Origin: Cerasicoccus arenae
GTDB taxonomy: Bacteria > Verrucomicrobiota > Verrucomicrobiia > Opitutales > Cerasicoccaceae
Direction: 5' to 3'
DNA: 64,000 nucleotides
Assembly (NCBI RefSeq): GCF_014651635.1
Contig: NZ_BMXG01000005.1
Span: 163,181-227,180, forward strand
In this document: positions 26,042 through 33,348 of the stretch, one piece after another
Layout of the letters: the number at the start of each line of letters is the position of its first letter
Numbering within the stretch: the stretch's first letter is position 1
Made by a program: the position numbers and the translations under genes
Notes under the pieces: model-generated
Databases searched by the model: none
The model's input: only the letters and a program-made list of their open reading frames with translations
Told to the model about the DNA's origin: nothing

Positions 26042-28216
26042 ATGAAGAAATCGCGCCTCATTATGTCTGCGCTGTCCACTTTGGCGGCCCTCCACGTCCA
26101 CGCCGTGCGCACGGAATCGCTGACTCAGAACACATACGCCGATTTCTTCGCTGGCGAGCTAGCGAACGTCTCCCTCGACAACCAGGGAACGCTCCGCGCT
26201 GGGCCAGAGCTGGAGGAAATTGTGGTGCTCGACGACGCCAATATCTGGGCTGCGGTCGCCGATGCAGACGGTAATCTTTACCTTGGCACGGGTAACGATG
26301 GCGTCGTTTACAAGCTCGCCCCCGGTGCAGAAGAGCCGGAGGCCGAAGTCGTTTTCAAGCCCGATTCGATCATGACACGTGCCTTGGCACTGGACGCTGA
26401 CGGCAATCTTTTCGTTGGCACGTCGCCCGCTGGAGCCGTTTACCGGATTGCGCCGGGCGGTCGGCCAGAGGTGTTTTTCGACCCGGACGAACTCTATATC
26501 TGGGACATGACTTTCGACGCCGAGGGCAGCCTTTACGTGGCCACTGGCGGCGAAGCGCGTATCTACAAGCTCGCGCCCGACCACCAGCTTAATGCCATAG
26601 CCAAGCCCTACTTTGAGAGCGATCGCACTCATTTCACGCGGCTGGCTTGGGATGCAAGCGGTGCCTTGATCGCCGGTTCCGGGCCTAATGCCTACCTCTA
26701 CCGCATTATTGGCGAGGAGGAGGGCGAGGTGCTCTACAGCGCTGGCACAGACGAAATTGCCAACGTGATCGTTGACGGGGAGGACATCTATTTCAGCACT
26801 TGGCACAAGGCGGGGGGGGATGAAAAACCGCCCGAAGACCTTGCGACGCTCCTCGCCAAATTCCAGATGAAGACCGCCAGCTCCAGCAGCAGCGATGACG
26901 ACGACGCAAAGGAAAAAACGCCTGCCGCCAATGCACCGAGTTTCCTGCTTAAGCTAGATGCCGAGGGCTTTGTATCGCCGGTTTGGTCTCCCGGTGGCGA
27001 AAACCTGCAATACACCGTGCGGGCGGGAGATGCCTTCTTGGTCGGTTCCGACGTCAAAGGCCGTCTCTACTCCGTGGTCGATGCGGATCAGTGGATGCTG
27101 CTCAACCAAGCGCCACGTGGGGGGGAGGTCTCCGCAATCCTGCCAAACGTTGGCCCGGATGAGTCTACTTTCGTCATTACAAGCAACCCCGCCGCGGTCT
27201 ATCGGCTCAATCCAAAGACCGAGGAATCGCTCTATACGGCTGAGCCAATTGACGCTGGTTCTGTCGCCCGCTGGGGGCGTCTGAGGACGCTTGGTGCGCC
27301 GACGCAGGCTGAGGGGCTGACCATCGAAACCCGTTCTGGAAACGCCTCTGAGCCGGATGACACCTGGAGCAGCTGGGCACCGCTGGACGAGGGGGCATCG
27401 GCCTCTCCGGCCGCTCGCTACTTGCAATACAAGGTTGTCTTTGCGGAGGCTGCAGCGTTGCGCGGGCTGACCGCCTACTATGGCGCGCGGAATCTCGCTC
27501 CGCTGGTGGGCGTGATCAATGTGATACCGGTCGGGCTGAGCATTTTTACGACGGAGAACTCCAATCCCACCACCCTCAATGCCAAGGAACTAGCCAGCTC
27601 GGCCAAGACTGGAGCGGCCTTGAGCAAAGAAAAGCCCGTCAATCAGAAGGTCGTGGTGTCCGATGATACGGGGCACATTTCGGTGGCTTGGAAGGCGTTT
27701 GACCCCAATGGCGACACGCTTCGTTACTCGGTTGCGCTGCGGCAAGACGGTGAGGAGGACTGGATCACCATGGCCGAAGACCTCAATGATGATGCCTTCT
27801 CCACGCCCACCAGGGGCTTTGTCGACGGCTATTACAGCTTCCGCATCACTGCCAGCGACGCCCCCAGCAACCTGCCCTCTGAGGCGCGGACGGGCATGAT
27901 GGTCAGCCAGCCGTTTCTCATCGACAATACCAGCCCGGCGGTGACCCTGCACAACCAGACCAAAAACGCTGTAGGCCACACGGTACTTGTGTTTGCGGCT
28001 GATGACTCCTGGGGCAATATCATCTCCGCCAGCTATCGGCTCGACGGCAAACCGGCCGTGGAGGCCATCCCGACGGACCTGTTGTTCGACTCCAATGAGG
28101 AAATTTTCCGTCTGATCCTGCCTGAGCTCAAGCCCGGTGCGCATAGCATTGTTTTTGAGGCGCTTGATGAACGCGGAAATCGCGGTTTGGCCAAGGCGAG
28201 CTTCACGGTCGAATAG
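26042..28216 (+). CDS. Secreted beta-propeller protein with C-terminal Ig/Fn3-like region
   Basis: The 724-residue protein has a signal peptide (about 1-21) and then repeated blades with the pattern DADGNLYLGTGNDGVVYKLA, DADGNLFVGTSPAGAVYRI and DAEGSLYVATGGEARIYKLA, typical of a WD40-like or NHL propeller. An acidic linker (SSSSDDDDAKEK) follows. The C-terminal part (after 540) looks like Fn3/Ig repeats. It is probably periplasmic or secreted and binds ligand or substrate. The gap to the S55 peptidase is four bases, so the pair likely works together. A run of eight G is at 26812-26819. Confidence 0.8.
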   Translation: MKKSRLIMSALSTLAALHVHAVRTESLTQNTYADFFAGELANVSLDNQGTLRAGPELEEIVVLDDANIWAAVADADGNLYLGTGNDGVVYKLAPGAEEPEAEVVFKPDSIMTRALALDADGNLFVGTSPAGAVYRIAPGGRPEVFFDPDELYIWDMTFDAEGSLYVATGGEARIYKLAPDHQLNAIAKPYFESDRTHFTRLAWDASGALIAGSGPNAYLYRIIGEEEGEVLYSAGTDEIANVIVDGEDIYFSTWHKAGGDEKPPEDLATLLAKFQMKTASSSSSDDDDAKEKTPAANAPSFLLKLDAEGFVSPVWSPGGENLQYTVRAGDAFLVGSDVKGRLYSVVDADQWMLLNQAPRGGEVSAILPNVGPDESTFVITSNPAAVYRLNPKTEESLYTAEPIDAGSVARWGRLRTLGAPTQAEGLTIETRSGNASEPDDTWSSWAPLDEGASASPAARYLQYKVVFAEAAALRGLTAYYGARNLAPLVGVINVIPVGLSIFTTENSNPTTLNAKELASSAKTGAALSKEKPVNQKVVVSDDTGHISVAWKAFDPNGDTLRYSVALRQDGEEDWITMAEDLNDDAFSTPTRGFVDGYYSFRITASDAPSNLPSEARTGMMVSQPFLIDNTSPAVTLHNQTKNAVGHTVLVFAADDSWGNIISASYRLDGKPAVEAIPTDLLFDSNEEIFRLILPELKPGAHSIVFEALDERGNRGLAKASFTVE

Positions 28217-28474
28217 GCGTTTTTTTTGGGGGCGCTCTGCTAAAAACGAAGGGGGGGGCAAAAGTGGCTTTTTTTTGAAAATGACCTGCGAGCTAGATAC
28301 CGTGCGGGATTCCTCATTTATGGGAATCCATTATCAATAATAGCACTGATACTTTTATGCTCTTTTTGGGCGCTTTTGGGGGCAAAAATGGAAACTACAG
28401 CAAAGTTTTGACTTTGGCGCGGCGACCTCCGGCGGGCTGAATCGGCCTTAATGAATGAAAAGTGCTCGAAATGA

Positions 28475-29173
28475 TCAATAATCCGCCATGGCGCGCCAGA
28501 GCTTCTCGAACTCGGCTTGGTAGCTGGCGACGAGCTTGTTTTCGTCAGTCACGAGGATGTTTTCCTGATTGTTCATGGCGGCGCTGCGCGTCCAATTGTA
28601 GCTACCGGTCAGCACGCGTTGGCCGTCGATGAGGGCGAATTTGTGGTGCATGTGGCTGGAAGTCTGGTCGATCTTCACCGCGATGCCGCTGCGGTCGAGT
28701 CGGTGGATGTCGGAGCCGCCGTCGTAGGACTTGTCGTTATCGGTGATGATGCGCAACGCAACACGGCGTTGCCGGGCGGCCTGAATGGCTTCGACAATGC
28801 GGTCGTCCGTAATCGTGAACACGCAAATATCCAATGTGCGCCGGGCGCTGCGGATGTTGCCAATGATCGCGTTCAGGCAATCGTCTCCGGGGCTAAAGTA
28901 GGCGTCGCTACGGATGCGCTGCGGGGGCTTGCGACTGATCTCTAAAATGACCTTGCTCGCGTCCTCCAGCCAGTCAAACAGCGCCGCCGCGTTGTGTGCG
29001 CTGAGGCGTTTGCGGGCGAGGTCAAAGATTTGGCTACGCAGAATGGCCAGCTCGCGGTTGTCGAGATCGGCGTCGCGCAACACCTCGCGCACGGCTTGCA
29101 GCTCACTGCGGGAGATATTGCCATCGGCCAAGGTTTGGCCAAAGGCGGCGGTAATGGGGGCAAGATCGCTCAT
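28475..29173 (-). CDS. Phospholipase D-like domain protein (single HKD)
   Basis: The 232-residue protein has an N-terminal helical part (1-90) resembling a tellurite/TerB-like or EF-hand-like helical bundle, then one PLD domain. That domain holds HMHHKFALIDGQRVLTGSYNWT, the HxKx4D motif, plus SDAYFSPGDDC and FTITDDRI. A single HKD motif means it must dimerise, as in the Nuc nuclease/mitochondrial cardiolipin hydrolase family. The substrate could be nucleic acid or phospholipid. There is no signal peptide. ATG 29173 is preferred over 29218 because the longer leader is not conserved-looking. It ends the minus-strand gene run downstream of thiS. Confidence 0.82.
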   Translation of the reverse strand: MSDLAPITAAFGQTLADGNISRSELQAVREVLRDADLDNRELAILRSQIFDLARKRLSAHNAAALFDWLEDASKVILEISRKPPQRIRSDAYFSPGDDCLNAIIGNIRSARRTLDICVFTITDDRIVEAIQAARQRRVALRIITDNDKSYDGGSDIHRLDRSGIAVKIDQTSSHMHHKFALIDGQRVLTGSYNWTRSAAMNNQENILVTDENKLVASYQAEFEKLWRAMADY

Positions 29174-29314
29174 GATTTTGGGTGATGGAATTGCCGCAAA
29201 AAGGCGCAGAATGCGCAAATGCGGTTTAACCTATTGTGAGATTACCATTCCTCTTTCCAATTTTGAGGATTTTGCGTCTTTTTTGCGGCGATCAAAAATG
29301 ATCGGCCTGCACAC

Positions 29315-29518
29315 TTACCCGCCCGCGACGATGCGGACGATTTCCAGGACGTCGCCTTGGGCGAGGGTGGCGGCCTTGGTCTCCGATTGGGTCAGCGCTT
29401 CGCCGTTGCGTTCGACAATGACGCGTTCCGGCGCCTGCCCACGCTCGGCCAGGAAGTCCGGCAAGGGCAGGGCTTCGGCAATGCTGAAGGTTTCTCCATT
29501 GGCGGTGATCTTGATCAT
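29315..29518 (-). CDS. thiS: Sulfur carrier protein ThiS
   Basis: The 67-residue ubiquitin-like protein ends in Gly-Gly (RIVAGG), which is activated as thiocarboxylate to deliver sulfur to ThiG in thiazole synthesis. The sequence has MIKITANGE at the start, LPDFLAERG in the middle and VERNGEAL, all typical of ThiS. In most relatives thiS lies directly beside thiG; here it is separated from thiH by about 3.8 kb of cassette DNA. Expression from its own promoter or read-through is needed. Confidence 0.93.
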   Translation of the reverse strand: MIKITANGETFSIAEALPLPDFLAERGQAPERVIVERNGEALTQSETKAATLAQGDVLEIVRIVAGG

Positions 29519-29566
29519 GCTCTTGTTTAACTACGAATTGCGCCGCTGAACGCGAATGAAAATTTT

Positions 29567-29646
29567 GCGCAACGCGGAGAGTAGCTGACCATAATGAAGC
29601 GCCGGAAGGCGCGGAATAAAGGGTCAGCTATCTCGTTTTGTTAGCT
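29567..29646 (-). repeat. attC-like site F (80 bases), last of the array, next to thiS
   Basis: Read on the minus strand: R'' box AGCTAAC (29646-29640), L'' CGAGATAGCTGACC, a central hairpin GCGCC/GGCGC, L' GGTCAGCTACTCTCCG and R' GTTGCGC (29573-29567). L'' and L' pair if two C bases in L' are left unpaired, the extrahelical bases typical of attC. The cassette starts with TTAGCA and its R'' is AGCTAAC, six of seven as predicted. The upstream gene stop (TAG, 29628-29630) lies in the site. Confidence 0.75.
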
Positions 29647-29942
29647 TTCTTAGATTGTTTGCCGTAAATTGAAGCCTTTGCCGAGCCGATTCCACCCAGA
29701 ATGCCAAGGATGGTCCCAGGCAAATTCCACCACTGAAACCCTATCCCAACAGGATGTCCCGCTTCTCCTGTCTCTATCACAAGGCCAAGATCGATACTGA
29801 TTGGTAGCACCTCAGATAGCCAGCCGGTAGACTCAGGGTTGGGCTTAGAGAGGATTACAATCAGCGCTCCTGAAGCCACCGCGACAAATATCGATACGAT
29901 GATGAAGGATAGGACTGCGGCAAAATACTTGAATATTTTCAT
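29628..29942 (-). CDS. Cassette gene, small two-helix membrane protein
   Basis: No family is recognised. The 104-residue protein has an N-terminal membrane helix (about 7-31), a loop region rich in Gly and Pro, and a second hydrophobic stretch (about 75-90), ending with a basic tail. It occupies cassette F on the minus strand. The ATG lies ten bases after the R' box of the preceding site, a typical position for cassette genes. The stop codon lies inside attC site F. Function is unknown. Confidence 0.6.
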   Translation of the reverse strand: MKIFKYFAAVLSFIIVSIFVAVASGALIVILSKPNPESTGWLSEVLPISIDLGLVIETGEAGHPVGIGFQWWNLPGTILGILGGIGSAKASIYGKQSKKANKTR

Positions 29943-29946
29943 TATA

Positions 29947-30010
29947 TGCTAACGCTAAGACTAGGTGTGAGAACCGGCACGGTTCTCACACCTGAGTCGT
30001 CTTGTTCTCA
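29947..30010 (-). repeat. attC-like site E (64 bases)
   Basis: On the minus strand: R'' TGAGAAC (30010-30004), L'' AAGACGACTCAGGTGTGAG, L' CTCACACCTAGTCTT and R' GTTAGCA (29953-29947). The centre is a perfect 14-bp hairpin (29963-29976/29980-29993). L'' carries an unpaired G and C relative to L'. The R'' box is only four of seven as predicted from the cassette start. Confidence 0.7.
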
Positions 30011-30220
30011 GTCATGGTTGGCGATTCTTTGCTTCAGGGCATTCAGGAAGTGATCACAAGCCTTATCATCAATCCAGCTATCTCGAATGACAGCGAACGT
30101 CTCTCCAGATTTAAATCGAAGCACCGTAACGGTTTCTTTCGCTTTTATGGAAAGGCCAATCCAGACTAAAGCAATAAATAGAATAGCAACTATCGAGATG
30201 CCTAAAATTTTGGCAATCAA
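30008..30220 (-). CDS. Cassette gene, small single-pass membrane protein
   Basis: The 70-residue protein has an N-terminal membrane helix (about 5-25) and a soluble C-terminal part with WIDDKACDHFLNALKQR. No family is recognised. It follows the 82-residue gene by three bases in the same cassette, and its TGA stop overlaps the R'' box of attC site E. A two-gene cassette may encode a small toxin-antitoxin-like or membrane pair, but no motif supports this. Low GC by eye. Confidence 0.55.
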   Translation of the reverse strand: MIAKILGISIVAILFIALVWIGLSIKAKETVTVLRFKSGETFAVIRDSWIDDKACDHFLNALKQRIANHD

Positions 30221-30223
30221 GAA

Positions 30224-30472
30224 CTATTGGCTGCCTTCCGGTGCTTCTAGCGATGGTAAAAATAGCAAGAAAAAGAGCGGCAATAGAGAAAGTAACAGAT
30301 AGGGAAGTCTTCCTTCGGTCTTTTGAACGACCTTACCAAATTCTGGATCTATATTGCTGATCGGAGCGAAGCTTTCGCCGCTTTCTTTTGTCAAATGCCA
30401 CTTGTGGAGAATGCGGTCGCCTTCAATAGAGAGCAAATCAAACAACTTTCCTTTTTTTTGTTTCAATTCCAT
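30224..30472 (-). CDS. Cassette gene, small protein with C-terminal membrane helix
   Basis: The 82-residue protein has a charged N-terminal half (KQKKGKLFDLLSIEGDRI) and a hydrophobic, Leu-rich C-terminal helix (about 56-72). No family is recognised. It is the first gene of cassette E; the ATG lies about 11 bases after the R' box GTTAGTA. The next gene starts three bases after its stop, so the two are probably co-translated. Confidence 0.55.
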   Translation of the reverse strand: MELKQKKGKLFDLLSIEGDRILHKWHLTKESGESFAPISNIDPEFGKVVQKTEGRLPYLLLSLLPLFFLLFLPSLEAPEGSQ

Positions 30473-30477
30473 TTCTA

Positions 30478-30547
30478 TACTAACGTCTTAGGTGATGTGC
30501 GAAGAGTGGCGCAGCGACTCGGAGTTACATCCACCGATTTGTTCTAC
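30478..30547 (-). repeat. attC-like site D (70 bases)
   Basis: On the minus strand: R'' GTAGAAC (30547-30541), L'' CGGTGGATGT, L' ACATCACC and R' GTTAGTA (30484-30478). L'' pairs with L' when one G is left unpaired. R'' is the exact reverse complement of the first bases of its own cassette (GTTCTAC at 30905-30899), as expected for an integron cassette that was once a circle. The stop TAG of the upstream gene is in the R'' box. Confidence 0.75.
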
Positions 30548-30891
30548 TTTTTGCGCTGTTTTCTCGGATCAGCTCCGTCAATCGGATGTTTTGACAATAT
30601 TCGCGGATCATTTCCGCCATGTTCAAGAGGAGTAAAATCAACATGCTCATCTGCATAATAATCCGATATATTAGAAGGCCTCCAATTAAGGTGGCGATGT
30701 AATCTAAACGTAAAAACAATACTCACTACAGCTAAATATACACCACACCAATGACCGACACCAGTAACGCTATCCTCCCCAATTAACGCCACCAAAAAAC
30801 CAATAAAGGCTAAAAAGAAATATACAAATGCTTCTTTCTTACTTCCCCAGATACTAATCAGCACGGACAATATAATGATAATAAAAAGCAT
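30544..30891 (-). CDS. Cassette gene, three-helix membrane protein
   Basis: The 115-residue protein starts with a very hydrophobic helix (MLFIIIILSVLISIW), then two more (about 20-40 and 46-62), and ends in a polar, charged tail with DYYADEHVDFTPLEHGG and a Lys/Arg-rich C terminus. No family is recognised. It lies in cassette D; the ATG is eight bases after R' GTTCTAC, and its TAG stop overlaps the R'' box of site D. AT-rich codons suggest a different origin from the flanking thi genes. Confidence 0.55.
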   Translation of the reverse strand: MLFIIIILSVLISIWGSKKEAFVYFFLAFIGFLVALIGEDSVTGVGHWCGVYLAVVSIVFTFRLHRHLNWRPSNISDYYADEHVDFTPLEHGGNDPRILSKHPIDGADPRKQRKK

Positions 30892-30898
30892 ATTTTTC

Positions 30899-30956
30899 GT
30901 AGAACAGTCAAAGATATCGTGCGAGTTTACGAGTCCCGATTATCGAGCTGTTGTGT
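30899..30956 (-). repeat. attC-like site C (58 bases)
   Basis: On the minus strand: R'' ACACAAC (30956-30950), L'' GATAATCG, L' CGATATC and R' GTTCTAC (30905-30899). One A of L'' stays unpaired. R'' agrees with the prediction from the cassette start (ATTCAAC) at five of seven positions. It is the shortest site of the array. Confidence 0.55.
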
Positions 30957-31037
30957 GGAGGCTGGCGAGCCTGAAAGCGAAATCCTGAGGCCAAGCCCTT
31001 CTGTTTTTAGCTTCATCGTCTCTTTCCCTCTTTTATC

Positions 31038-31242
31038 TCAGATTTTGATTTCATTGATCATCAGATACTTGCTTTGCTTTCGGTCAAAACAGCGTTGAGC
31101 ATTTATCCATTTACTCCTATTTTCCGAGACCGTCCGGTCTTGCGAACTAGGTCGCCTGCCGGACCGCAGCTCGGAAAATCGACTATGATTCCTTTTTCCA
31201 GATAGCCTCGTCCCCTGATTTAAGCCCATCCTCGCAGACGCC

Positions 31243-31244
<2 letters not shown>
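31038..31244 (-). CDS. Questionable ORF in cassette C
   Basis: The 68-residue reading frame begins with an ATG inside the R' box (GTTGAATGG), which is where a cassette gene may start, but the sequence is Arg/Ser-rich without a domain, a membrane helix or codon patterns I would trust. Cassettes without a real gene exist. It covers a palindrome at 31120-31178 (TTTTCCGAG/CTCGGAAAA) that could be a structured RNA element instead. Confidence 0.25.
31120..31178. repeat. Imperfect palindrome inside cassette C
   Basis: TTTTCCGAG (31120-31128) pairs with CTCGGAAAA (31170-31178), and TCCGG with CCGGA further inside. It has no matching integrase core boxes, so it is not an attC site of the type seen on either side; it may be a hairpin of a promoter, terminator or RNA. 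Confidence 0.5.
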
Positions 31245-31775
<531 letters not shown>

Positions 31776-31782
31776 TTCTTTC

Positions 31783-31849
31783 AGTGAACGTGGAGCATAG
31801 CCGATGCCTGTAGCGCGGAGCGCGAAAGGCATTGGCTACTGCGTCTGGA
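31783..31849 (-). repeat. attC-like site A (67 bases)
   Basis: On the minus strand: L'' GCAGTAGCCAATGCCT and L' AGGCATCGGCTATGC pair with one unpaired G, around a GC-rich tip (GCGC/GCGC). R' is GTTCACT (31789-31783). The position of R'' (TCCAGAC, 31849-31843) does not match the expected GTAGAAC, so this site is degenerate or of another type. The upstream gene stop TAG (31836-31838) lies in the site. Confidence 0.6.
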
Positions 31850-32297
31850 TCTCCTTTGGTTTAGTTTCGGTTAGTCCTACATCCATGCCGTCATATGACT
31901 TCAAACCTAACTCATGGGCAAGTAGATAGAACTCATCATTTCTTTTATCAAGTGATTGTGGGCTGTGAGTTTCGACCTTTTCTACGTGTAACCAAAACTG
32001 GTCTGGATCAGATTCGTTTTCCTTGTCGCTGATGTAGATATCTACAAATCTGTAGCCCTTCTTTTCTAAAATTTCTTTCGTCTTCTCTAGTTTCTGAGGC
32101 TCATCGTTTGTGAAGAAGTAGCCCCAAAGTAAAGGTGCATCCAGATCCCACCCTGGGGTTTCTTTCATGCGTTCAAACATCTCTTCGAGTTTTTCCAAGG
32201 TGATCACTTTATTAGGGATTACCTTTTCTTGGTTTGCTCCAAAGAGATTTGAGAAGATGCTCATGGTTATAAAGGCTGCTATGAATGCTCTACACAT
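31836..32297 (-). CDS. Secreted RraB-domain protein, first cassette gene
   Basis: The 153-residue protein has a signal peptide (about 1-21) followed by an RraB-like domain (regulator of RNase E activity B fold): WGYFFTNDEPQKLEKTKEIL, GYRFVDIYISD, VEKVETHSPQSLDKRN and YDGMDVG at the end. RraB binds RNase E in the cytoplasm, so a secreted copy must do something else, for instance bind another partner in the periplasm. ATG 32297 lies eight bases after GTTCTAC. It is the first gene of the cassette array on the thiH side. Confidence 0.72.
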   Translation of the reverse strand: MCRAFIAAFITMSIFSNLFGANQEKVIPNKVITLEKLEEMFERMKETPGWDLDAPLLWGYFFTNDEPQKLEKTKEILEKKGYRFVDIYISDKENESDPDQFWLHVEKVETHSPQSLDKRNDEFYLLAHELGLKSYDGMDVGLTETKPKEIQTQ

Positions 32298-32304
32298 TTT
32301 TTTC

Positions 32305-32311
32305 GTAGAAC
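32305..32311 (-). other. Upstream boundary box of the cassette array
   Basis: GTTCTAC on the minus strand (32311-32305) is the R' box that opens cassette A. The next bases (ACGAAAAA) are shared with the start of cassette D (30899 region), giving a 15-base identity. The DNA before it (32312-32400) does not fold into an attC site, so it could be a remnant of an attI site or the insertion border. Confidence 0.5.
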
Positions 32312-32330
32312 AGGTTAGTATACGCGCAGG

Positions 32331-32459
32331 ATGCGATTGTTACTGGTTTTGTCACTGGTTGGTGTCGCGTTCATTGAGGGTGATTCAATCATTGCCGAAG
32401 TGCCTTATCAATATCAATTTGCGGTACGAGGTGACCAATTCAGTGGCATTTTGGGGTGA
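32331..32459 (+). pseudogene. Possible truncated secreted-protein gene
   Basis: A 42-codon frame starts with a signal-peptide-like sequence (MRLLLVLSLVGVAF) followed by EVPYQYQFAVRGDQFSG and a stop. It looks like the N terminus of a secreted protein that lost its remainder where the foreign DNA entered. No frame continues it convincingly. Confidence 0.25.
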
Positions 32460-32627
32460 TTGTGGTGGTGGCGCAGCTTTTGGCCGAAAACCTCGCAATA
32501 CACAGGGCTACAGAGCGATTGAGGCTTGGCGTATATCAAAAACAGCAATCCTAACCGGCGAGATTTTGTCTCAATCCAATGGAGGGCTTCATGCGGCGTG
32601 TCTTGTTGGCCAGCAATACGTATGCGG

Positions 32628-32650
32628 CGCGGGGACGCGCCTGCGTTACC
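32628..32650 (-). repeat. REP-like sequence related to the mutL terminator
   Basis: On the minus strand this reads GGTAACGCAGGCGCGTCCCC and continues GCG; the arm at 19199 reads GGTAGCGCAGCCGCGTCCCC. The two agree at 18 of 20 positions, suggesting a dispersed palindromic repeat family. Confidence 0.45.
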
Positions 32651-32699
32651 TTGGGGGAATGAGTGGGTTCAGTGGGGGAGTTGCGTTTTGTTTGTTTAA

Positions 32700-32783
32700 G
32701 GTGGAGCCCGGTGTCCCGATCGGGCAGTTTCATCCGGCTAGCGTTGAGGCAACATGTGCCCGGTCGGGACACCGGGCTCCACC
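32700..32783. repeat. Long inverted repeat, 27-base arms
   Basis: Left arm 32700-32726 begins GGTGGAGCCCGGTGTCCC; the right arm 32757-32783 is its reverse complement at 26 of 27 positions, the exception being a G-T pair. The 30-base loop contains no gene. It is like a REPIN or other non-autonomous palindromic element, or it may be a very strong transcription stop; no T-run follows. Confidence 0.8.
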
Positions 32784-32839
32784 CTTTGGTTCGAGTAACC
32801 GAAAGAGGGGCCTATGCGCTAATGGGATTTACGTGGCGC

Positions 32840-33346
32840 TTAGCGCGTCATTTTGCGGAAACCGATCTTGAGGAGCGCTGCCTCAAAGTCGGCGGTGCCT
32901 TTGGCGTCAGCGATGTCTTGATAGGGGGAGTCCGGTGGGTATGGGGTTTCCTTAACCGGCGAGGCGGATTCGATCTGGTTGAGCGCCAAATTGAAGAAGC
33001 TGTATCCAAGCCATTCCAGCTCGGTCTGGTTAAAGGATTGTTCGAGCACGTAAGTCTGGCGCTCAGGCCCTTGGATCATGCAGATCAACCAGGACGGAAT
33101 CGACGTTTCCTCGATGCCCTGAACGACTTTCCATTGGCTGCCATCGGGGAGCAGCAGCACCAAGGCGGTGATGTCGAGCTCGCTGGCTTCAGCGGATAGC
33201 GTGCCGTTAAAAAAATAATAGTCCGCCGCGGTGCCTACTTTGCCCGGGAACGAGAGGCCGCGGTCGATCTTATCCCGGGTGAAAAAGATGACTCCGCCAA
33301 TCACCGCAATGACGACCAGCGCGATTATGACCCACTTGGATTTCAT
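32840..33346 (-). CDS. Membrane-anchored hypothetical protein downstream of thiH
   Basis: The 168-residue protein has one N-terminal membrane helix (about 5-22) and a soluble part outside the cytoplasm with no recognised domain. Aromatic segments such as ADYYFFNGTLSAEASELDI and EWLGYSFFNLALNQIESA suggest a beta-rich or mixed fold. It starts two bases after the thiH stop, so it is translationally coupled to thiH. The long frame to 33514 overlaps thiH and is not used. A role in thiamine synthesis is not evident. Confidence 0.6.
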   Translation of the reverse strand: MKSKWVIIALVVIAVIGGVIFFTRDKIDRGLSFPGKVGTAADYYFFNGTLSAEASELDITALVLLLPDGSQWKVVQGIEETSIPSWLICMIQGPERQTYVLEQSFNQTELEWLGYSFFNLALNQIESASPVKETPYPPDSPYQDIADAKGTADFEAALLKIGFRKMTR

Positions 33347-33348
33347 TG

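Larger units (their letters stand above)
32460..32839. other. Non-coding border segment rich in palindromes
   Basis: No gene is supported between the cassette array and the 168-residue gene downstream of thiH. Open frames here read through palindromes and are Gly/Arg/Cys-rich by chance. The segment holds the REP-like copy at 32628-32650 and the long inverted repeat at 32700-32783. Confidence 0.6.

Noticed and set aside
26042..28216. Frameshift at the eight-G run (26812)
   Set aside because: The frame continues with propeller-like sequence on both sides; the run is read as Gly-Gly in frame.
29289..29304. Palindrome CGATCAAAAATGATCG after thiS as terminator
   Set aside because: A 6-bp stem with no T-run in either direction; too weak to call.
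32312..32400. A seventh attC site or attI upstream of cassette A
   Set aside because: No pair of complementary arms with GTT/AAC boxes could be folded; left only as a border box.
32167..33199. Plus-strand open frames of 234 and 178 codons across the palindrome region
   Set aside because: They run antisense to the RraB-like gene or through the inverted repeat and the reverse of the 168-residue gene; composition is not protein-like.
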